Positions 25,992-37,491 of a stretch of 64,000 nt of DNA are shown one piece after another (the stretch's first letter is position 1; each line of letters begins with the position of its first letter). The translations under genes and the position numbers were made by a program. The stretch spans positions 91,757 through 155,756 of the forward strand of contig CACYXR010000009.1 of assembly GCA_902778455.1 (NCBI GenBank). Direction: 5' to 3'. The DNA is from an uncultured Selenomonadaceae bacterium. Its GTDB lineage: Bacteria; Bacillota; Negativicutes; Selenomonadales; Selenomonadaceae. The notes under the pieces are model-generated. The model had not been told where the DNA came from. It worked only from the letters and a program-made list of their open reading frames with translations, and ran no database searches.

Positions 25992-27122
25992 ATGAAACGT
26001 AAATTCTCGCTTTTCCTGGCCGCGCTGTTTGTCGCGCTGTTCTTCGCCGCGGGCTGCGGAGGCGCGGCCACGCAATCGAGGACGAACGGCGGCGCGTCCC
26101 CCATGACGCCGGAGGAACGGACGGACGCCGTCCTCTCGCAAATGACGCTTTCCGAGAAAATCGGTCAGATGCTGATGATCGGCGTCCACGGCACGAAACT
26201 CGACGACGACAGCCGCTTCATGCTGTCTGAGTTCGCCGCCGGCGGCGTGATCCTGTTTGACCGGAACCTCGAAACGGCGGAAGGCGTGCGCCGCTTCACG
26301 AAGGAATTGCAGGAGGCGCGGCACGGCGAGCCGCCGCTTTTCATCGCCATCGACGAAGAAGGCGGCCCGGTGGCGCGCATGACGGACATCTTGCCGCCGC
26401 CCCCCGCGCAGCAGGAAATCGGCGAAAGCGGAGACCCCGTCACGGCGCGGACATGGGCGAAGAAAACCGCGCAAAGCCTTCGCGACTTCGGCTTCAACCT
26501 GAACTTCGCGCCGGTGGCCGACGTGGGCGACGGCCCCCGCTATTATTCAGCCGACGCGGAAACCGTCGCCGCCTTCGTCCGCGAAGCCGCCGCCGGCTAC
26601 GCGGACGAAAAGACGCTCTGCACATTGAAGCATTTCCCCGGTCTCGGCAAAGGCGAGGCGGACACCCATCTCGATACCGTCGTCGTCAACGCGGACAGGG
26701 AAACTCTTGAAGCGGAAGACCTCGTACCGTTCCGCGATATGATTTCGCAAAGCGAACCGGATCGGTTTTTCGTCATGGTGTCCCATATCACCTATACGGC
26801 CCTCGACGAAAAACTGCCCGCCAGTCTTTCCCCCGCCGTCATGATCAACCTTCTGCGAGAGGAACTGGGATGGCAGGGCGTCATCGTCACCGACGACCTG
26901 GAAATGGGCGCGGCGGATATTTTCCCGTTCAAAGAACTGGGCGTCCGCGCAGTAGAGGGAGGCGCCGACCTCGTGCTGGTCTGCCACGAATACGCGCATC
27001 AGCAGGACGTCTATAACGGCCTGCTGACGGCGGTGCAAAACGGAACCATCCCCGAATCCCGCATCGACGAATCCGTCCGCCGGATTTTGCGGGCAAAAAT
27101 GACGCTTGCAGAAGCAAAATAA
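25992..27122 (+). CDS. nagZ: Beta-N-acetylhexosaminidase, GH3 family, lipoprotein (NagZ-like)
   Basis: 376 aa. Signal peptide with lipobox FAAGC; GH3 core: MTLSEKIGQMLMIGVHG, AAGGVILFDRN, LFIAIDEEGGPVARM, CTLKHFPGLGKGEADTHLD with the H-x-D acid/base region, and VIVTDDLEMGA with the nucleophile Asp. Removes N-acetylglucosamine from peptidoglycan fragments. As a lipoprotein it would act outside the cytoplasm, unlike proteobacterial NagZ. Confidence 0.92.
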   Translation: MKRKFSLFLAALFVALFFAAGCGGAATQSRTNGGASPMTPEERTDAVLSQMTLSEKIGQMLMIGVHGTKLDDDSRFMLSEFAAGGVILFDRNLETAEGVRRFTKELQEARHGEPPLFIAIDEEGGPVARMTDILPPPPAQQEIGESGDPVTARTWAKKTAQSLRDFGFNLNFAPVADVGDGPRYYSADAETVAAFVREAAAGYADEKTLCTLKHFPGLGKGEADTHLDTVVVNADRETLEAEDLVPFRDMISQSEPDRFFVMVSHITYTALDEKLPASLSPAVMINLLREELGWQGVIVTDDLEMGAADIFPFKELGVRAVEGGADLVLVCHEYAHQQDVYNGLLTAVQNGTIPESRIDESVRRILRAKMTLAEAK

Positions 27123-27128
27123 CCGTAA

Positions 27129-27168
27129 CAAAAAAGGCCCGCGCCGAGTGGAACGCGGGTCTTTTCCT
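27129..27168. terminator. Bidirectional terminator between nagZ and the DUF401 gene
   Basis: AAAGGCCCGCG...CGCGGGTCTTTT stem between convergent genes. Confidence 0.8.
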
Positions 27169-27189
27169 TTGTCCGGAGTCATCCGTATT

Positions 27190-28410
27190 TTACGCCATCG
27201 TAAAATACGTGTAAATACTGAAAATCGTCAGCAAAACGACCTCCCCCAGCAGCACCGGGCGGAGGGTCCCGAAGAAATTCGACTTGAAATAATCGACGGT
27301 GACCACGAGGCACATGTGGGTGGGCGTCAGCATTTGACCGGCGACGCCGAAGGCCATTGCCACGCCCGCCAGGTCGAGATTGCCCGTGCCCATCGCCGCT
27401 ACGATCGGCATGACGATCGCGACGTGGCCCTGGGACATGCCCGTCAGCATGCCGATGATGAAGGACACGCAGGCGATGATGACGGGGATCGGCAGCGGCG
27501 ACGCACGGAAGGCCGCGACGATTTCCGGCAGCACACCGGTGACGGTCAGGATCTGGATGAAATAGAGGATGCAGAGCACATTCCCCAGCATCTTCCCGTC
27601 CAGCGCGCCCACCACCGTGTCCCGCACGCTGACGAAGCGGCCCGTGGCGCGGAGCACGAAGAACAGCAGGAAAGTCACCGCGCCCATGGAAAGGGACGCG
27701 TTCATATCGAAGAGCACCACCAGCAAGAAGGTCGAGACCACCGGAGCGAATGCGAGGATGAGGTCCGCCGTCTCACGTTTCTTTCGCGCGCTGTCCATCG
27801 GCGGCTTTGGCTCTTCGTCAATTTGGAGCGGACGGATCAGAATAAACCAGCCCACGCAGAAGGCGAGGATGGTCAGCCAGCTCAGATGCTTGAGGAATTC
27901 GCTGAAGGGGACGTCCGCGATATTGCACGCCATGATCATGCCGGGGATGATCGGGTTGGAGAATTCGAAAATATGGCGGAACCAGAAATTGATGGCCGAT
28001 TTTTGCTCATGGGAAATGGAAATGCCCTGGGAAAGCTCCTCCACGATCGGCGCAGAAAACCGCGCGCCGCCCAAAGACGGCAGCAGGCCGAGGAAGGCCG
28101 GCATCAGCGCCAGCAGCGCCTTCGCGCCGGAAAAGGCGCGCCGAAGCGCATTCACCATACCGGAGAGGGTGCCGCTGAGCCGCAGCTCGATCTCGAGGCA
28201 CATGACGAAATACAGCGCCAGCAGGATATCGTAGGTGCGCGACAGCGAAAGCGTCTCCTGCGCGGCGACGAAAAGCGTCGCCGGGTCCGCCGACCGCGCC
28301 AGCCAAAGCAGGAGCCCGCCGGCCAGCATGCACGGCCCAATGGGGACGTGCTTCCGGAGCAGCAGGATAATCAGAAGAAACGCCGCTGTGAGCGGAACAA
28401 AAACATTCAT
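27190..28410 (-). CDS. DUF401 family integral membrane protein (putative transporter)
   Basis: 406 aa with about ten hydrophobic segments. MPAFLGLLPSLGGARFSAPI near 105-125 and ISHEQKSAINFWFRHIFEF near 135-155 are typical of DUF401, an uncharacterised group in the ion-transporter superfamily; near the end GVAGQMLTPTHMCLVVTVDY. No partner gene. Confidence 0.8.
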   Translation of the reverse strand: MNVFVPLTAAFLLIILLLRKHVPIGPCMLAGGLLLWLARSADPATLFVAAQETLSLSRTYDILLALYFVMCLEIELRLSGTLSGMVNALRRAFSGAKALLALMPAFLGLLPSLGGARFSAPIVEELSQGISISHEQKSAINFWFRHIFEFSNPIIPGMIMACNIADVPFSEFLKHLSWLTILAFCVGWFILIRPLQIDEEPKPPMDSARKKRETADLILAFAPVVSTFLLVVLFDMNASLSMGAVTFLLFFVLRATGRFVSVRDTVVGALDGKMLGNVLCILYFIQILTVTGVLPEIVAAFRASPLPIPVIIACVSFIIGMLTGMSQGHVAIVMPIVAAMGTGNLDLAGVAMAFGVAGQMLTPTHMCLVVTVDYFKSNFFGTLRPVLLGEVVLLTIFSIYTYFTMA

Positions 28411-28560
28411 GAGTTGCCACCTTGCATTCGTTTTTATTATTTCCTAGTATATCATTTCTGCAAAAAAATAAAACATAAGACTTGCCGCCTACAAAAAAAG
28501 CAGATATAATAAAGATTATAAATGTATACACGTTTTCGTATAAAAGGAAGGGGAAATCTT

Positions 28561-30342
28561 ATGTTTGGTTCGCTTCGGGCAAGGTTCATCATGATGATGG
28601 TCAGCGCATCGCTTGTCACGCTGGTCGGCGTGGTCGCCATATTCATGCAGAACATGAACGCGCAAAAGGAATCGGAAATCAAGCTGTACCGCGAAACCCT
28701 CCGCGCCGACGTGGAGCGGGAAATCAAGATGGAGACGGAGGTGGCACGCAGCCTGATCCAGAAGCTCCACGACCGCCAGAAGAAGGGCGAACTGAGCGAA
28801 GCGCAGGCCAAAAAGATGGCCGCCGATCTGGTGCGCGATCTTCGCTATGACAACGGAGCCGGTTATTTTTGGATCGACACTTACGAGGGCGTCAACGTAG
28901 TGCTCCTGGGCCGCGACGCCGAGGGCAAGTCCCGCATCAACGCCAAGGACCCGCAGGGCCGGTTCTTCATCCAGGAAATGATCGCGAACGGCCGCAAGGA
29001 CGGCGGCGGATACACGGAGCTCGCCTTCCCGAAACCGAACGAGACGAAACCGCTGCCGAAAATCAACTACACGTTGGCCTTTGAGCCATACCAGTGGGTG
29101 CTGGGCACGGGCATCTGGGTAGACTATATCGACGATCGCGTCGCCCAGCGGCAGGCGGAATCCGACGCGGAATTCCGCGCTTCGCTGATGAAGATTGCCG
29201 GGCTGATCATCTTCATCGAGATCATCATTGCCGCGGTCGCCGCGTTCCTCGGCAACCGCATCGTCGCGCCGATCCTCCGCATCACGGAGCGCATGGGCGT
29301 CCTGTCCACCGGCGATTTCCGCGAAAGCTCCGATCACGCGGAGGATATGGAACGTTCGGACGAGATCGGCGAGATGAGCCGCGCCATGCAGACGCTGCGG
29401 GGGAATGTGGCGAAGCTCCTGAAGCGGGTCATGGAATCCGCTTCCGACGTCACAACGGCCTCCGAATCCATGACGGAAAGCGCCGAGCAGTCCGCCGAGG
29501 CCATCAATCTCGTGGCGGATTCCGTGGTGAAGATTGCCGAGGACTGCAACGAACAGTTCACTGAGGTAGAAAACGCCAACGCGCAGACGGAAGACCTGGC
29601 GCGGAACATGGCGCATTTCAAGGACACGCTGTCTGACGCGAACCAAAAGATCGACCGCACCAACGAGGCGGCGGACGAGGGCGCGAAGAACATCAACAAC
29701 GCCGTGGAACAGATGAAGCTCATCGAGGCCTCGGTACGGCAGTCCGCCGACGTCATCGCGGAGCTCGGGCGCGAGTCCGACCGCATCGGCACCATCATTG
29801 ACACCATCACCGCCATCGCGGGCCAGACGAACCTCCTGGCGCTGAACGCTGCCATCGAAGCAGCGCGGGCCGGAGAGCACGGGCGCGGCTTCGCCGTCGT
29901 AGCGGACGAGGTCAGGAAGCTGGCCGAGCAGTCCCAGCAGTCGGCCAGTGAGATCGCGACCATCATCCAGGCCATCCAGCAGAAATCCGGCAACGCCGTC
30001 CAGGTCATGCAGACAGGCGTCGAGCAGGTGGCCAACGGCACGGCGGCTGTAGACGGCGCGGGCGATACGTTCCGCGAGATCGCGAACATGGTCACCGAAG
30101 TCGCCGCCCAGTCGAAGCGCATGGAAGAAATCGTCGGCGGCCTGAATTCCAGCACGGACGTTATTTCCAACGCGGTAGTGAAGATCAGCGACATGAGCAA
30201 GAACGCCTCGCAGGAATCGGAAACAGTTTCCGCCTCCACCGAGGAACAGACCGCCACGGTCCACGAGATTGCCAACGCCTGCCGCAATCTTTCGTCCCTG
30301 GCCCAGGAGCTGCAAAGCGTGGTGCAGCAGTTCAAGATTTGA
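28561..30342 (+). CDS. Methyl-accepting chemotaxis protein with sCache_2 sensor
   Basis: 593 aa. N-terminal membrane helix, extracellular single-Cache domain ([36 protein letters not shown]), second membrane helix, HAMP ([16 protein letters not shown]), and a signalling domain with the invariant hairpin tip [24 protein letters not shown] sequence (here [20 protein letters not shown]). Feeds CheA/CheW for chemotaxis; the ligand is probably a small organic acid by family analogy. ATG 28561 preceded by AAGGGG. Confidence 0.95.
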   Translation: MFGSLRARFIMMMVSASLVTLVGVVAIFMQNMNAQKESEIKLYRETLRADVEREIKMETEVARSLIQKLHDRQKKGELSEAQAKKMAADLVRDLRYDNGAGYFWIDTYEGVNVVLLGRDAEGKSRINAKDPQGRFFIQEMIANGRKDGGGYTELAFPKPNETKPLPKINYTLAFEPYQWVLGTGIWVDYIDDRVAQRQAESDAEFRASLMKIAGLIIFIEIIIAAVAAFLGNRIVAPILRITERMGVLSTGDFRESSDHAEDMERSDEIGEMSRAMQTLRGNVAKLLKRVMESASDVTTASESMTESAEQSAEAINLVADSVVKIAEDCNEQFTEVENANAQTEDLARNMAHFKDTLSDANQKIDRTNEAADEGAKNINNAVEQMKLIEASVRQSADVIAELGRESDRIGTIIDTITAIAGQTNLLALNAAIEAARAGEHGRGFAVVADEVRKLAEQSQQSASEIATIIQAIQQKSGNAVQVMQTGVEQVANGTAAVDGAGDTFREIANMVTEVAAQSKRMEEIVGGLNSSTDVISNAVVKISDMSKNASQESETVSASTEEQTATVHEIANACRNLSSLAQELQSVVQQFKI

Positions 30343-30398
30343 CGCTGACAGCTTTTTGCATGAAGCTGCAGCGGCAGTCAAAATTGAATAATTCGCGC

Positions 30399-30450
30399 AA
30401 AAAAGGGGCTGCCCATGAAGATTTTGCCTTCATACGGCAGCCCTTTTACA
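30399..30450 (+). terminator. Terminator of the chemoreceptor gene
   Basis: AAAAAAGGGGCTGCC...GGCAGCCCTTTT stem-loop. The rest of the 256-bp gap (30343-30598) shows nothing else clear. Confidence 0.75.
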
Positions 30451-30598
30451 CTTCCTCCCACCTTTTGATTACGCTACGAAAGCACGGGCGCAATCCTCTG
30501 CCGCGAGTTGCGCACGGATAGGGACTCCGTTCCCTTGTGGCAAAAACGGCGATATGGTATGCTGAAAATATCCATTAAAAGATAAGGGAGGCTGTTCC

Positions 30599-31846
30599 AT
30601 GAAAAAGAAAACGATTTGCGCGCTGGCGCTTTGCGCGGCGCTTTCCGTCGGGGGCGCGCCCGTTCCGCAGTTCGATACGCCCGTTGCACTGGCGGCGGAG
30701 GCCGACGTGTCGATCCAATATCTGCCGCTGACAAAGCGCACGCGGTATTTCGCGGACGGCGACCAGACCGGGGAATTATTCCGCTCCCACTGGACCAGCG
30801 TCGATTTCGTCGGCAGCTCCGGAAGCTATAACGACATCGCAAAAGCCCTTGCCGCGTACACCGGGCAGGAAGCGAGAAACGCCGATGCAGCCCGCGCCGA
30901 GATGACCTCCGACGCGGCCCAGGAACGGGCCTCGCGCAAGGCGGACGGCGGAACTTTCTATGGACCTTTCGAACGCACGCGGGATATCTTCATTCGCCGC
31001 GCCGACTCGCGAGTAGTCAGCCTGCTGGAATCCGGCTCGTCGTACACAGGCGGCGTGCACGGCTCTTACGGCTCCGGCGGAGAAAATTTCGACGCCCGGA
31101 CGGGAAAGAGACTCGCCCTGTCCGACGTCTGCCCGGACACCGAAGGGCTGATCGCGGCAATCATCGCCCAAATGGGCTTCGACTACCCGGACGCCTCCTT
31201 CATGCAAAACGGCAGCACGCTGATGCAGGACATGGTGCGGCAGATGGTTTCGGACGGCTCGATTCCATGGACGCTGGACGCGCGGGGCATTTCCTTCTAT
31301 TTCAACCCGTATCTGATTGCCTCCTACGCCGAAGGCATTTTCACCACGACGATCCTTTTCTCCGAGCACCCGGAGCTTTTCGCCGGGGACTACGGCGTCG
31401 GCCCCGCGGCATACGCGATGGAGCTGCAGCCGTATCTCGTCACGCGGCTTTCCGACAGCCCGCGCGATCATCGACTGATGGTCAGTAATGGCTACAAAGA
31501 GCTTGTGATCACTTTCGGCGGCATGAATATCAGCGACCCCGTTTCCGTCGAGGACGTCCATCCCGTCGTGGTCGGGCTCGAGGACGGAAGGCACTATCTC
31601 TATGTGGACTGCCTGCAGGAGGGACGCCGCGTAATCCGCGTCTACGACCTGAACATGCCGGAGCCGGCCTGCATCGGCGTCCAGCCCATGACGCTGCTGG
31701 CTTCGCCCGTTGACCGCGACGATGACAAAGAGTGGTATGTGATGGCGGATCCGATGAACTTCACGGCGACCTCAACGGAAAACGGAGCGCCAGTCCGCTG
31801 CCGCGTCGGAAGCGACGGACGCATTGAGTTTCTTGGCGAAGGATAA
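30599..31846 (+). CDS. Secreted DUF4163/DUF3298 domain protein
   Basis: 415 aa with a signal peptide (KKKTICALALCAALSVGGAP). The DUF4163 part is about 60-150 and the DUF3298 part 150-260, shown by SGSSYTGGVHGSYGSGGENF and DARTGKRLALSDVCPDT. The last 150 residues are an extra beta-rich region. Such proteins are extracytoplasmic, in some cases anti-sigma RsiV-like; there is no cytoplasmic anti-sigma domain here. AAGGGAGG before ATG. Confidence 0.8.
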   Translation: MKKKTICALALCAALSVGGAPVPQFDTPVALAAEADVSIQYLPLTKRTRYFADGDQTGELFRSHWTSVDFVGSSGSYNDIAKALAAYTGQEARNADAARAEMTSDAAQERASRKADGGTFYGPFERTRDIFIRRADSRVVSLLESGSSYTGGVHGSYGSGGENFDARTGKRLALSDVCPDTEGLIAAIIAQMGFDYPDASFMQNGSTLMQDMVRQMVSDGSIPWTLDARGISFYFNPYLIASYAEGIFTTTILFSEHPELFAGDYGVGPAAYAMELQPYLVTRLSDSPRDHRLMVSNGYKELVITFGGMNISDPVSVEDVHPVVVGLEDGRHYLYVDCLQEGRRVIRVYDLNMPEPACIGVQPMTLLASPVDRDDDKEWYVMADPMNFTATSTENGAPVRCRVGSDGRIEFLGEG

Positions 31847-31858
31847 CAAATAATAAAA

Positions 31859-31901
31859 ATACTGCCGCGGGAATGCGATTTTTCCCGCGGCAGTATTTTT
31901 T
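31859..31901. terminator. Bidirectional terminator between convergent genes
   Basis: ACTGCCGCGGGAA paired with TTCCCGCGGCAGT, then seven T. Confidence 0.88.
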
Positions 31902-31922
31902 TGCGCGATTCGTCGGGGATGG

Positions 31923-33278
<1,356 letters not shown>

Positions 33279-33641
33279 TTATTTCTCCGGCAGGACTTCC
33301 AGCCAATAGCCGTCCGGGTCGGAAATGAAGTAAATCCCCATGCCCGGATTCTCGTAACAGATGCAGCCCATTTTCTTGTGTTTCTCGTGGGCGCCGTCGA
33401 AGTCCTCCGTCGTGAAGGCCAGATGGAACTCGTTGTCCCCCAGATTATACGGCTCCTTCCGATCCTTCAGCCAGGTCAGCTCCAAAAGATGATGGCTGTG
33501 ACAGGCGTCGCCCAGATAGACGATGATGAAATTCTCGTCGGTGATGCGGCGCACCTCTTTCAGCCCCAGGGCTTCCTCATAAAACTTCATGCTGCGGTCC
33601 AAATCCAGCACATTGAGATTGTTGTGGGCAAATTGAAACAT
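33279..33641 (-). CDS. gloA: VOC family protein, lactoylglutathione lyase-like
   Basis: 120 aa glyoxalase I fold, two beta-alpha-beta-beta-beta units: FAHNNLNVLDLDRSMKFYEE, ALGLKEVRR, LLELTWLKDR, EFHLAFTTEDFDGAHEKHKK, YFISDPDGYWLEVL with the metal ligands His/Glu of the family. Probably detoxifies methylglyoxal hemithioacetal; substrate specificity is inferred. GGGAGGAG before ATG. Confidence 0.9.
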   Translation of the reverse strand: MFQFAHNNLNVLDLDRSMKFYEEALGLKEVRRITDENFIIVYLGDACHSHHLLELTWLKDRKEPYNLGDNEFHLAFTTEDFDGAHEKHKKMGCICYENPGMGIYFISDPDGYWLEVLPEK

Positions 33642-33872
33642 GGTTTTCGCTCCTCCCTTACTTTCGATAATCTTTATATCCGTATACAGCAACAAAGGAA
33701 AAGGGATTGATTTCCGTGCCGTAAAAGGGAACAAACTCAACTTCGCGCAAATCGCGCACACGATATATCATTACAAACGCAAGGATTTTTTCAGATGGAC
33801 GAATTGCAGTCCCGGCGCAATTTGAAAACCGCCACGCATTTTGCGCGGCGGTCACCGATTTCTATAAGGGTT

Positions 33873-34268
33873 TCAATTCGCGGGGACGGTTGCCGCCGCT
33901 GCGCTTCCGAATCGGGTGTCCATTTCGCTGCGGCCTTTGAAAATGCCGCCGTCCGCGATATTCAGGCTGCGGACGCGGACGTCCCCGACAAGCTGCCCCG
34001 TGGCGTGGATGCTCAGGTTGCCTTCGCAGTCCACATTCCCGGTAACCATCCCGGCCACAGTCAGACTGCCCGCCTTGATATCGCCCTGCACATTGCCGCT
34101 TTCCCCGATCACCACATTGCCCGTGACGGAAATGCCGCCGTCAATGCGCCCGTCGATCCGGATATTGCAGGAGCCCTGCAGCTGTCCTGTAATGGTCGTC
34201 TCTTTCCCGATGATTGTCTCAATGTCCCCCGTGGGATTGTCGATATGTTTTTTCACGCTTCCGAACAT
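33873..34268 (-). CDS. Bactofilin family cytoskeletal protein
   Basis: 131 aa: ETIIGKETTITGQLQGSCNI, RIDGRIDGGISVTGNVVIGE, GDIKAGSLTVAGMVTGNV, the right-handed beta-helix repeats of bactofilins (DUF583). These polymerise without nucleotide and position cell-wall enzymes. It lies 35 bp behind an M23 peptidase gene, a partnership known for bactofilins. Confidence 0.92.
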   Translation of the reverse strand: MFGSVKKHIDNPTGDIETIIGKETTITGQLQGSCNIRIDGRIDGGISVTGNVVIGESGNVQGDIKAGSLTVAGMVTGNVDCEGNLSIHATGQLVGDVRVRSLNIADGGIFKGRSEMDTRFGSAAAATVPAN

Positions 34269-34303
34269 GGTCCGCGCCTCTTTTCCCCTTGGATATATAA
34301 CTG

Positions 34304-35278
34304 TCATTCGCCGCCGAGGTACAGGATCGGATTGACGAGTTCGCCATTCACATGCACCTCATAATGGACGTGCGGCCCGGTAGAAAATCCCGTACTGCCC
34401 ATATAGGCGATAATCTGCCCCTTTTGCACCGTCTCGCCGACAGTAACCGCGACAGCCTCCGCGTGCCCGTAGCGCGTCCAGATGCCATTGCCGTGATCGA
34501 TGTCCACCATATTGCCGTAACCGCCGGAATTCCAGCCCGCCGCTGTGACCGTGCCGCTGGCCGCTGCAATAATCGGCGTGCCGTAATCGTTGGCGATATC
34601 GATGCCCGGATGGAAATCCGACCCGCCCCAGCGCAGACCGTAAGGCGAGCTGACGTCGCCGCTGGCCGGCCAAAGAGACGGCAGATAGGCCGAAAGCTGA
34701 TTCTGGTAGCCGATGACCCGCTGCTGCTCATGAAGAGCTTCGCGGACGCGCTCCAAGTTCTCACGGCTCATCGCAAGACGATTGCGAATATTGTCCAGCG
34801 CGTTATTCACATTGCGCACGTTCGGCTCGATCCACGGACCGCCCTGACCGTCCGCCGCCGGATGCGCCGGAATATCTTGCGGTAATCCCTCGACCGGCTC
34901 CGCAGACGCGTCCTGTGTCTCCACAGCGACAGGATCGGCTCCCGCCATCTGACGAAGCTCGCGCTCGATTTCATTGACCTTGTCCATTTCGTCCTGCAGC
35001 TCATTGGCTTTTTTCGCCAGACTGGAAAGCTGCTCCTGCTGCGCCGCGTTGACGGCGCGAAGGTCGCGAAGCTCCTGCTGGTCGCTGAATGAGTTGAACC
35101 CGCTGTAGACCGAATACCCAAAAGAACCTACGAATAAAGCCGCGGCCGCCGCGCAGGAAAATGCCGCGTATTTGACCAAATGCATCGGAAGGCGGATGCT
35201 GTGCATTTTCTCGCCCTGATCGGGAATAATCTTAATGACGTATTCCCGGGTTGCATCCGATGAAGATCGGCTGTCCAA
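34304..35278 (-). CDS. Membrane-anchored M23 (LytM) peptidoglycan peptidase
   Basis: 324 aa. Short cytoplasmic N-terminus (REYVIKIIPDQGEKMHSIRL), one membrane helix (YAAFSCAAAAALFVGSFGYS), a coiled coil (ELRDLRAVNAAQQEQLSSLA), a linker and the LytM domain with GGSDFHPGIDIAND and HVHYEVH zinc ligands. The most likely start is TTG 35278 with GGGGGC seven bases upstream; upstream codons in frame are not family-like. Endopeptidase coupled to the following bactofilin, probably for shape control. Confidence 0.9.
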   Translation of the reverse strand: MDSRSSSDATREYVIKIIPDQGEKMHSIRLPMHLVKYAAFSCAAAAALFVGSFGYSVYSGFNSFSDQQELRDLRAVNAAQQEQLSSLAKKANELQDEMDKVNEIERELRQMAGADPVAVETQDASAEPVEGLPQDIPAHPAADGQGGPWIEPNVRNVNNALDNIRNRLAMSRENLERVREALHEQQRVIGYQNQLSAYLPSLWPASGDVSSPYGLRWGGSDFHPGIDIANDYGTPIIAAASGTVTAAGWNSGGYGNMVDIDHGNGIWTRYGHAEAVAVTVGETVQKGQIIAYMGSTGFSTGPHVHYEVHVNGELVNPILYLGGE

Positions 35279-35465
35279 AAGTAACGCCCCCAAATACAAA
35301 AACCAATAACTAGCACCGATAAAAGGCGGAACCCCAACCCGCCGCGAAAATATTTTTCGAGAGGTAAAAGTATTATACCACAAAACGATATGGCAGGAAA
35401 CTATGTCTAAAGTCCCATGAATACAGAGTCAAAAGTATCGGATTTTTTGTTTGGTTTTATACGTT

Positions 35466-36140
35466 TCAGATATCCGGAAGCTGCCAGTCGATCAGCTTTT
35501 CCCCGACGCTTTCGAGGAACCCGTTGACGCGGGAGAAGGGACGGCTGCCGAAAAATCCGTAGCTGGCAGAAAGCGGGCTCGGGTGCGGCGACTCAACGAT
35601 GAGATGCTGCGGGTTCGTGATCATCGACTTCTTCTTCCGCGCGGGACCGCCCCAGAGGATGAACGCCAGCGGCTTTTCCCGCTCGTTCAATAACGAGATG
35701 ATCTTATCGGTGAAAATCTCCCAGCCGCGCCCGCGATGGGAATTCGCCTGATGCTCGCGCACGGTCAGCACTGTGTTCAAAAGCAGTACGCCCTGCTCCG
35801 CCCAGGGCTTCAGGCAGCCGTTGTTCGGCATCTTGCAGCCGAGATCGGAAGCCAATTCCTTGAAAATATTGACAAGCGAAGGCGGCGGCTGGACGCCCGG
35901 CTGCACCGAAAAGCTAAGCCCGTGGGCCTGCCCCGGCCCGTGGTATGGGTCCTGCCCGAGAATGACGACTTTCACATCCGCGTAGGCTGTATAGTGCAAA
36001 GCGTTGAAAATCGCGTACATATCGGGATAGATCCGCGTCGTGCGATACTCGTTGATCAGGAACGCGCGAAGCTCGCGGTAATAAGGCTTCTGCAGCTCCT
36101 CGTTCAGATAATTCGCCCAGTCGTTATGAAAGATTTCCAT
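35466..36140 (-). CDS. ung: Uracil-DNA glycosylase, family 1
   Basis: 224 aa: [20 protein letters not shown] with the catalytic Asp, [23 protein letters not shown] and [15 protein letters not shown]. Removes uracil from DNA. Normal length; start ATG 36140. Confidence 0.97.
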   Translation of the reverse strand: MEIFHNDWANYLNEELQKPYYRELRAFLINEYRTTRIYPDMYAIFNALHYTAYADVKVVILGQDPYHGPGQAHGLSFSVQPGVQPPPSLVNIFKELASDLGCKMPNNGCLKPWAEQGVLLLNTVLTVREHQANSHRGRGWEIFTDKIISLLNEREKPLAFILWGGPARKKKSMITNPQHLIVESPHPSPLSASYGFFGSRPFSRVNGFLESVGEKLIDWQLPDI

Positions 36141-36237
36141 ATTATTATGCGCTCCCGTTTTATTATTATATTCCAGTATAATGAATGGACTTAAATCTGT
36201 AAATTCACTTCCATCCTTTTTTCAGGTTATGTTCGTT

Positions 36238-36253
36238 TGTTTCACGTGAAACA
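36238..36253. other. parS site 2
   Basis: TGTTTCACGTGAAACA, perfect 16-bp palindrome, again preceded by TTTTCAGGTTATGTTCGTT as at site 1 (36 identical bases in total). Confidence 0.93.
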
Positions 36254-36267
36254 AGTTGTTTTTCCAT

Positions 36268-36327
36268 AAAAAAACCGCTCACAGCCAATGTCCGGAATAT
36301 CCGACCGAAGAGTGTGAGCGGTTTTTG
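36268..36327 (-). terminator. rhuM terminator
   Basis: ACCGCTCACA...TGTGAGCGGT stem with a run of A on the plus strand, giving U on the rhuM transcript. Confidence 0.75.
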
Positions 36328-36369
36328 CGTCCCGGGAAAATCAGGAAAACATCGTCCATTATTTGAATT

Positions 36370-37398
36370 TCATGCCTTGTCCCCCCGGCTTTTCTTTTTC
36401 GCCGTTTTCTCCAAGCCTTTGATTGTTTCGAGGTAGGCTTTTTCCACCGGCGAGAGGGTTTGTGCCTGATATTTCCGATATTCCTTCTTCGCTTTTTCCA
36501 TGGCATCCTTATGGCTGACTGTACCGGCATCGGAAAGGAGCTTCCGGCCGCCGGAGGTCAGCACAGCGTCCAGTTGGGCGATGTAATCCTTCATATACAT
36601 GGGGCGATGCTCGATGGCGGCGATCTCGGCGATATCGAAATAGCCCGATACCAGATTGTTCAGCACCTTCAATTCCTGCTCGTCGAGATAATTCTTGGCG
36701 ATCCCCACATCCTTCAGCACAGGCATCTCCCCTGAGAAGGTCCGAAGCCCCATAAACGGTTTCTCGGCGTCGGCGCGCGCAAAGACGACCTCCGCTGCCG
36801 TATGTCCGTGGGCCGCATAATGGAGCTTGTTCTGCACGATCTTGAAAAAGCGGACGGACTCGTCGCTCTTTGGGTCGTAATCAAGACTGGTGGCGTATAG
36901 ATCCAGAACCTGACGATAGAGCATCTTCTCCGACGAACGAATATCCCGTATGCGGTCCAGCAGCTCTTTCCAATAGTTGCCGCCGTTCCCTTTCAACCGC
37001 TCGTCGTCCATCGTGAAGCCTTTGATGATATATTCCTTGATACGCTCCGTAGCCCAGCGGCGAAACTGTGTTGCAATCGAAGATTTTACCCGATAGCCGA
37101 GGGATATGATCATGTCGAGGTTATAGTGAGGAATTTCTCTGGCGACCTGACGTTTCCCCTCCGACCGAACTTGTCGGAATTTCCGACAGGTTGAAATTTC
37201 CTCCAATTCGCCTTCGTCGTATATATGCCGGATATGCTCCACGATATTGGTGCGCGATGACTGAAACAGTTCCGCCATTTGCGCCTGTGTCAGCCATACC
37301 GTCTCATTCTCAAACCGCACGTCGATTTTCGCTTTGCCGTCGTCGGTCTGATAAATAATGATCTCACCCTGCGCAGGCGTTGTTTTATTCTCTCCCAC
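36370..37398 (-). CDS. rhuM: RhuM family protein
   Basis: 342 aa: EIIIYQTDDGKAKIDVRFEN, ETVWLTQAQMAELFQSSRTN, FRQVRSEGKRQVAREIPHYN, LDMIISLGYRVKSSIATQFRRWAT-type core (here SLGYRVKSSIATQFRRWATE), the RhuM pattern. The family is named from a Salmonella pathogenicity-island gene and is often found beside restriction systems; the biochemical role is unknown. Start GTG 37398 immediately follows the stop of a 30-codon leader ORF. Confidence 0.9.
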   Translation of the reverse strand: MGENKTTPAQGEIIIYQTDDGKAKIDVRFENETVWLTQAQMAELFQSSRTNIVEHIRHIYDEGELEEISTCRKFRQVRSEGKRQVAREIPHYNLDMIISLGYRVKSSIATQFRRWATERIKEYIIKGFTMDDERLKGNGGNYWKELLDRIRDIRSSEKMLYRQVLDLYATSLDYDPKSDESVRFFKIVQNKLHYAAHGHTAAEVVFARADAEKPFMGLRTFSGEMPVLKDVGIAKNYLDEQELKVLNNLVSGYFDIAEIAAIEHRPMYMKDYIAQLDAVLTSGGRKLLSDAGTVSHKDAMEKAKKEYRKYQAQTLSPVEKAYLETIKGLEKTAKKKSRGDKA

Positions 37399-37491
37399 TT
37401 ACAGCACCTTCCTCTTTGTCTGGGGACTGTAAGAGAGTATCTTTACCGAGTCATCCCGAACGACTCTTGTTGTGTTGTTGAATACCTCCAT
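37399..37491 (-). CDS. 30-codon leader ORF before rhuM
   Basis: MEVFNNTTRVVRDDSVKILS, then YSPQTKRKVL. AAGGAAGG is eight bases before the ATG and the stop TAA abuts the GTG of rhuM, so translation is probably coupled. Upstream on the same strand are three closely spaced TATAAT hexamers. The remaining 37492-37726 gap is AT-rich with no other clear feature. Confidence 0.45.
   Translation of the reverse strand: MEVFNNTTRVVRDDSVKILSYSPQTKRKVL

Noticed and set aside
27106..28509. 467-codon plus-strand frame over the DUF401 gene
   Set aside because: Arg/His/Gln-rich shadow of a membrane protein gene.
28516..30381. 621-codon minus-strand frame over the chemoreceptor
   Set aside because: Antisense shadow; the sense strand shows all MCP motifs.
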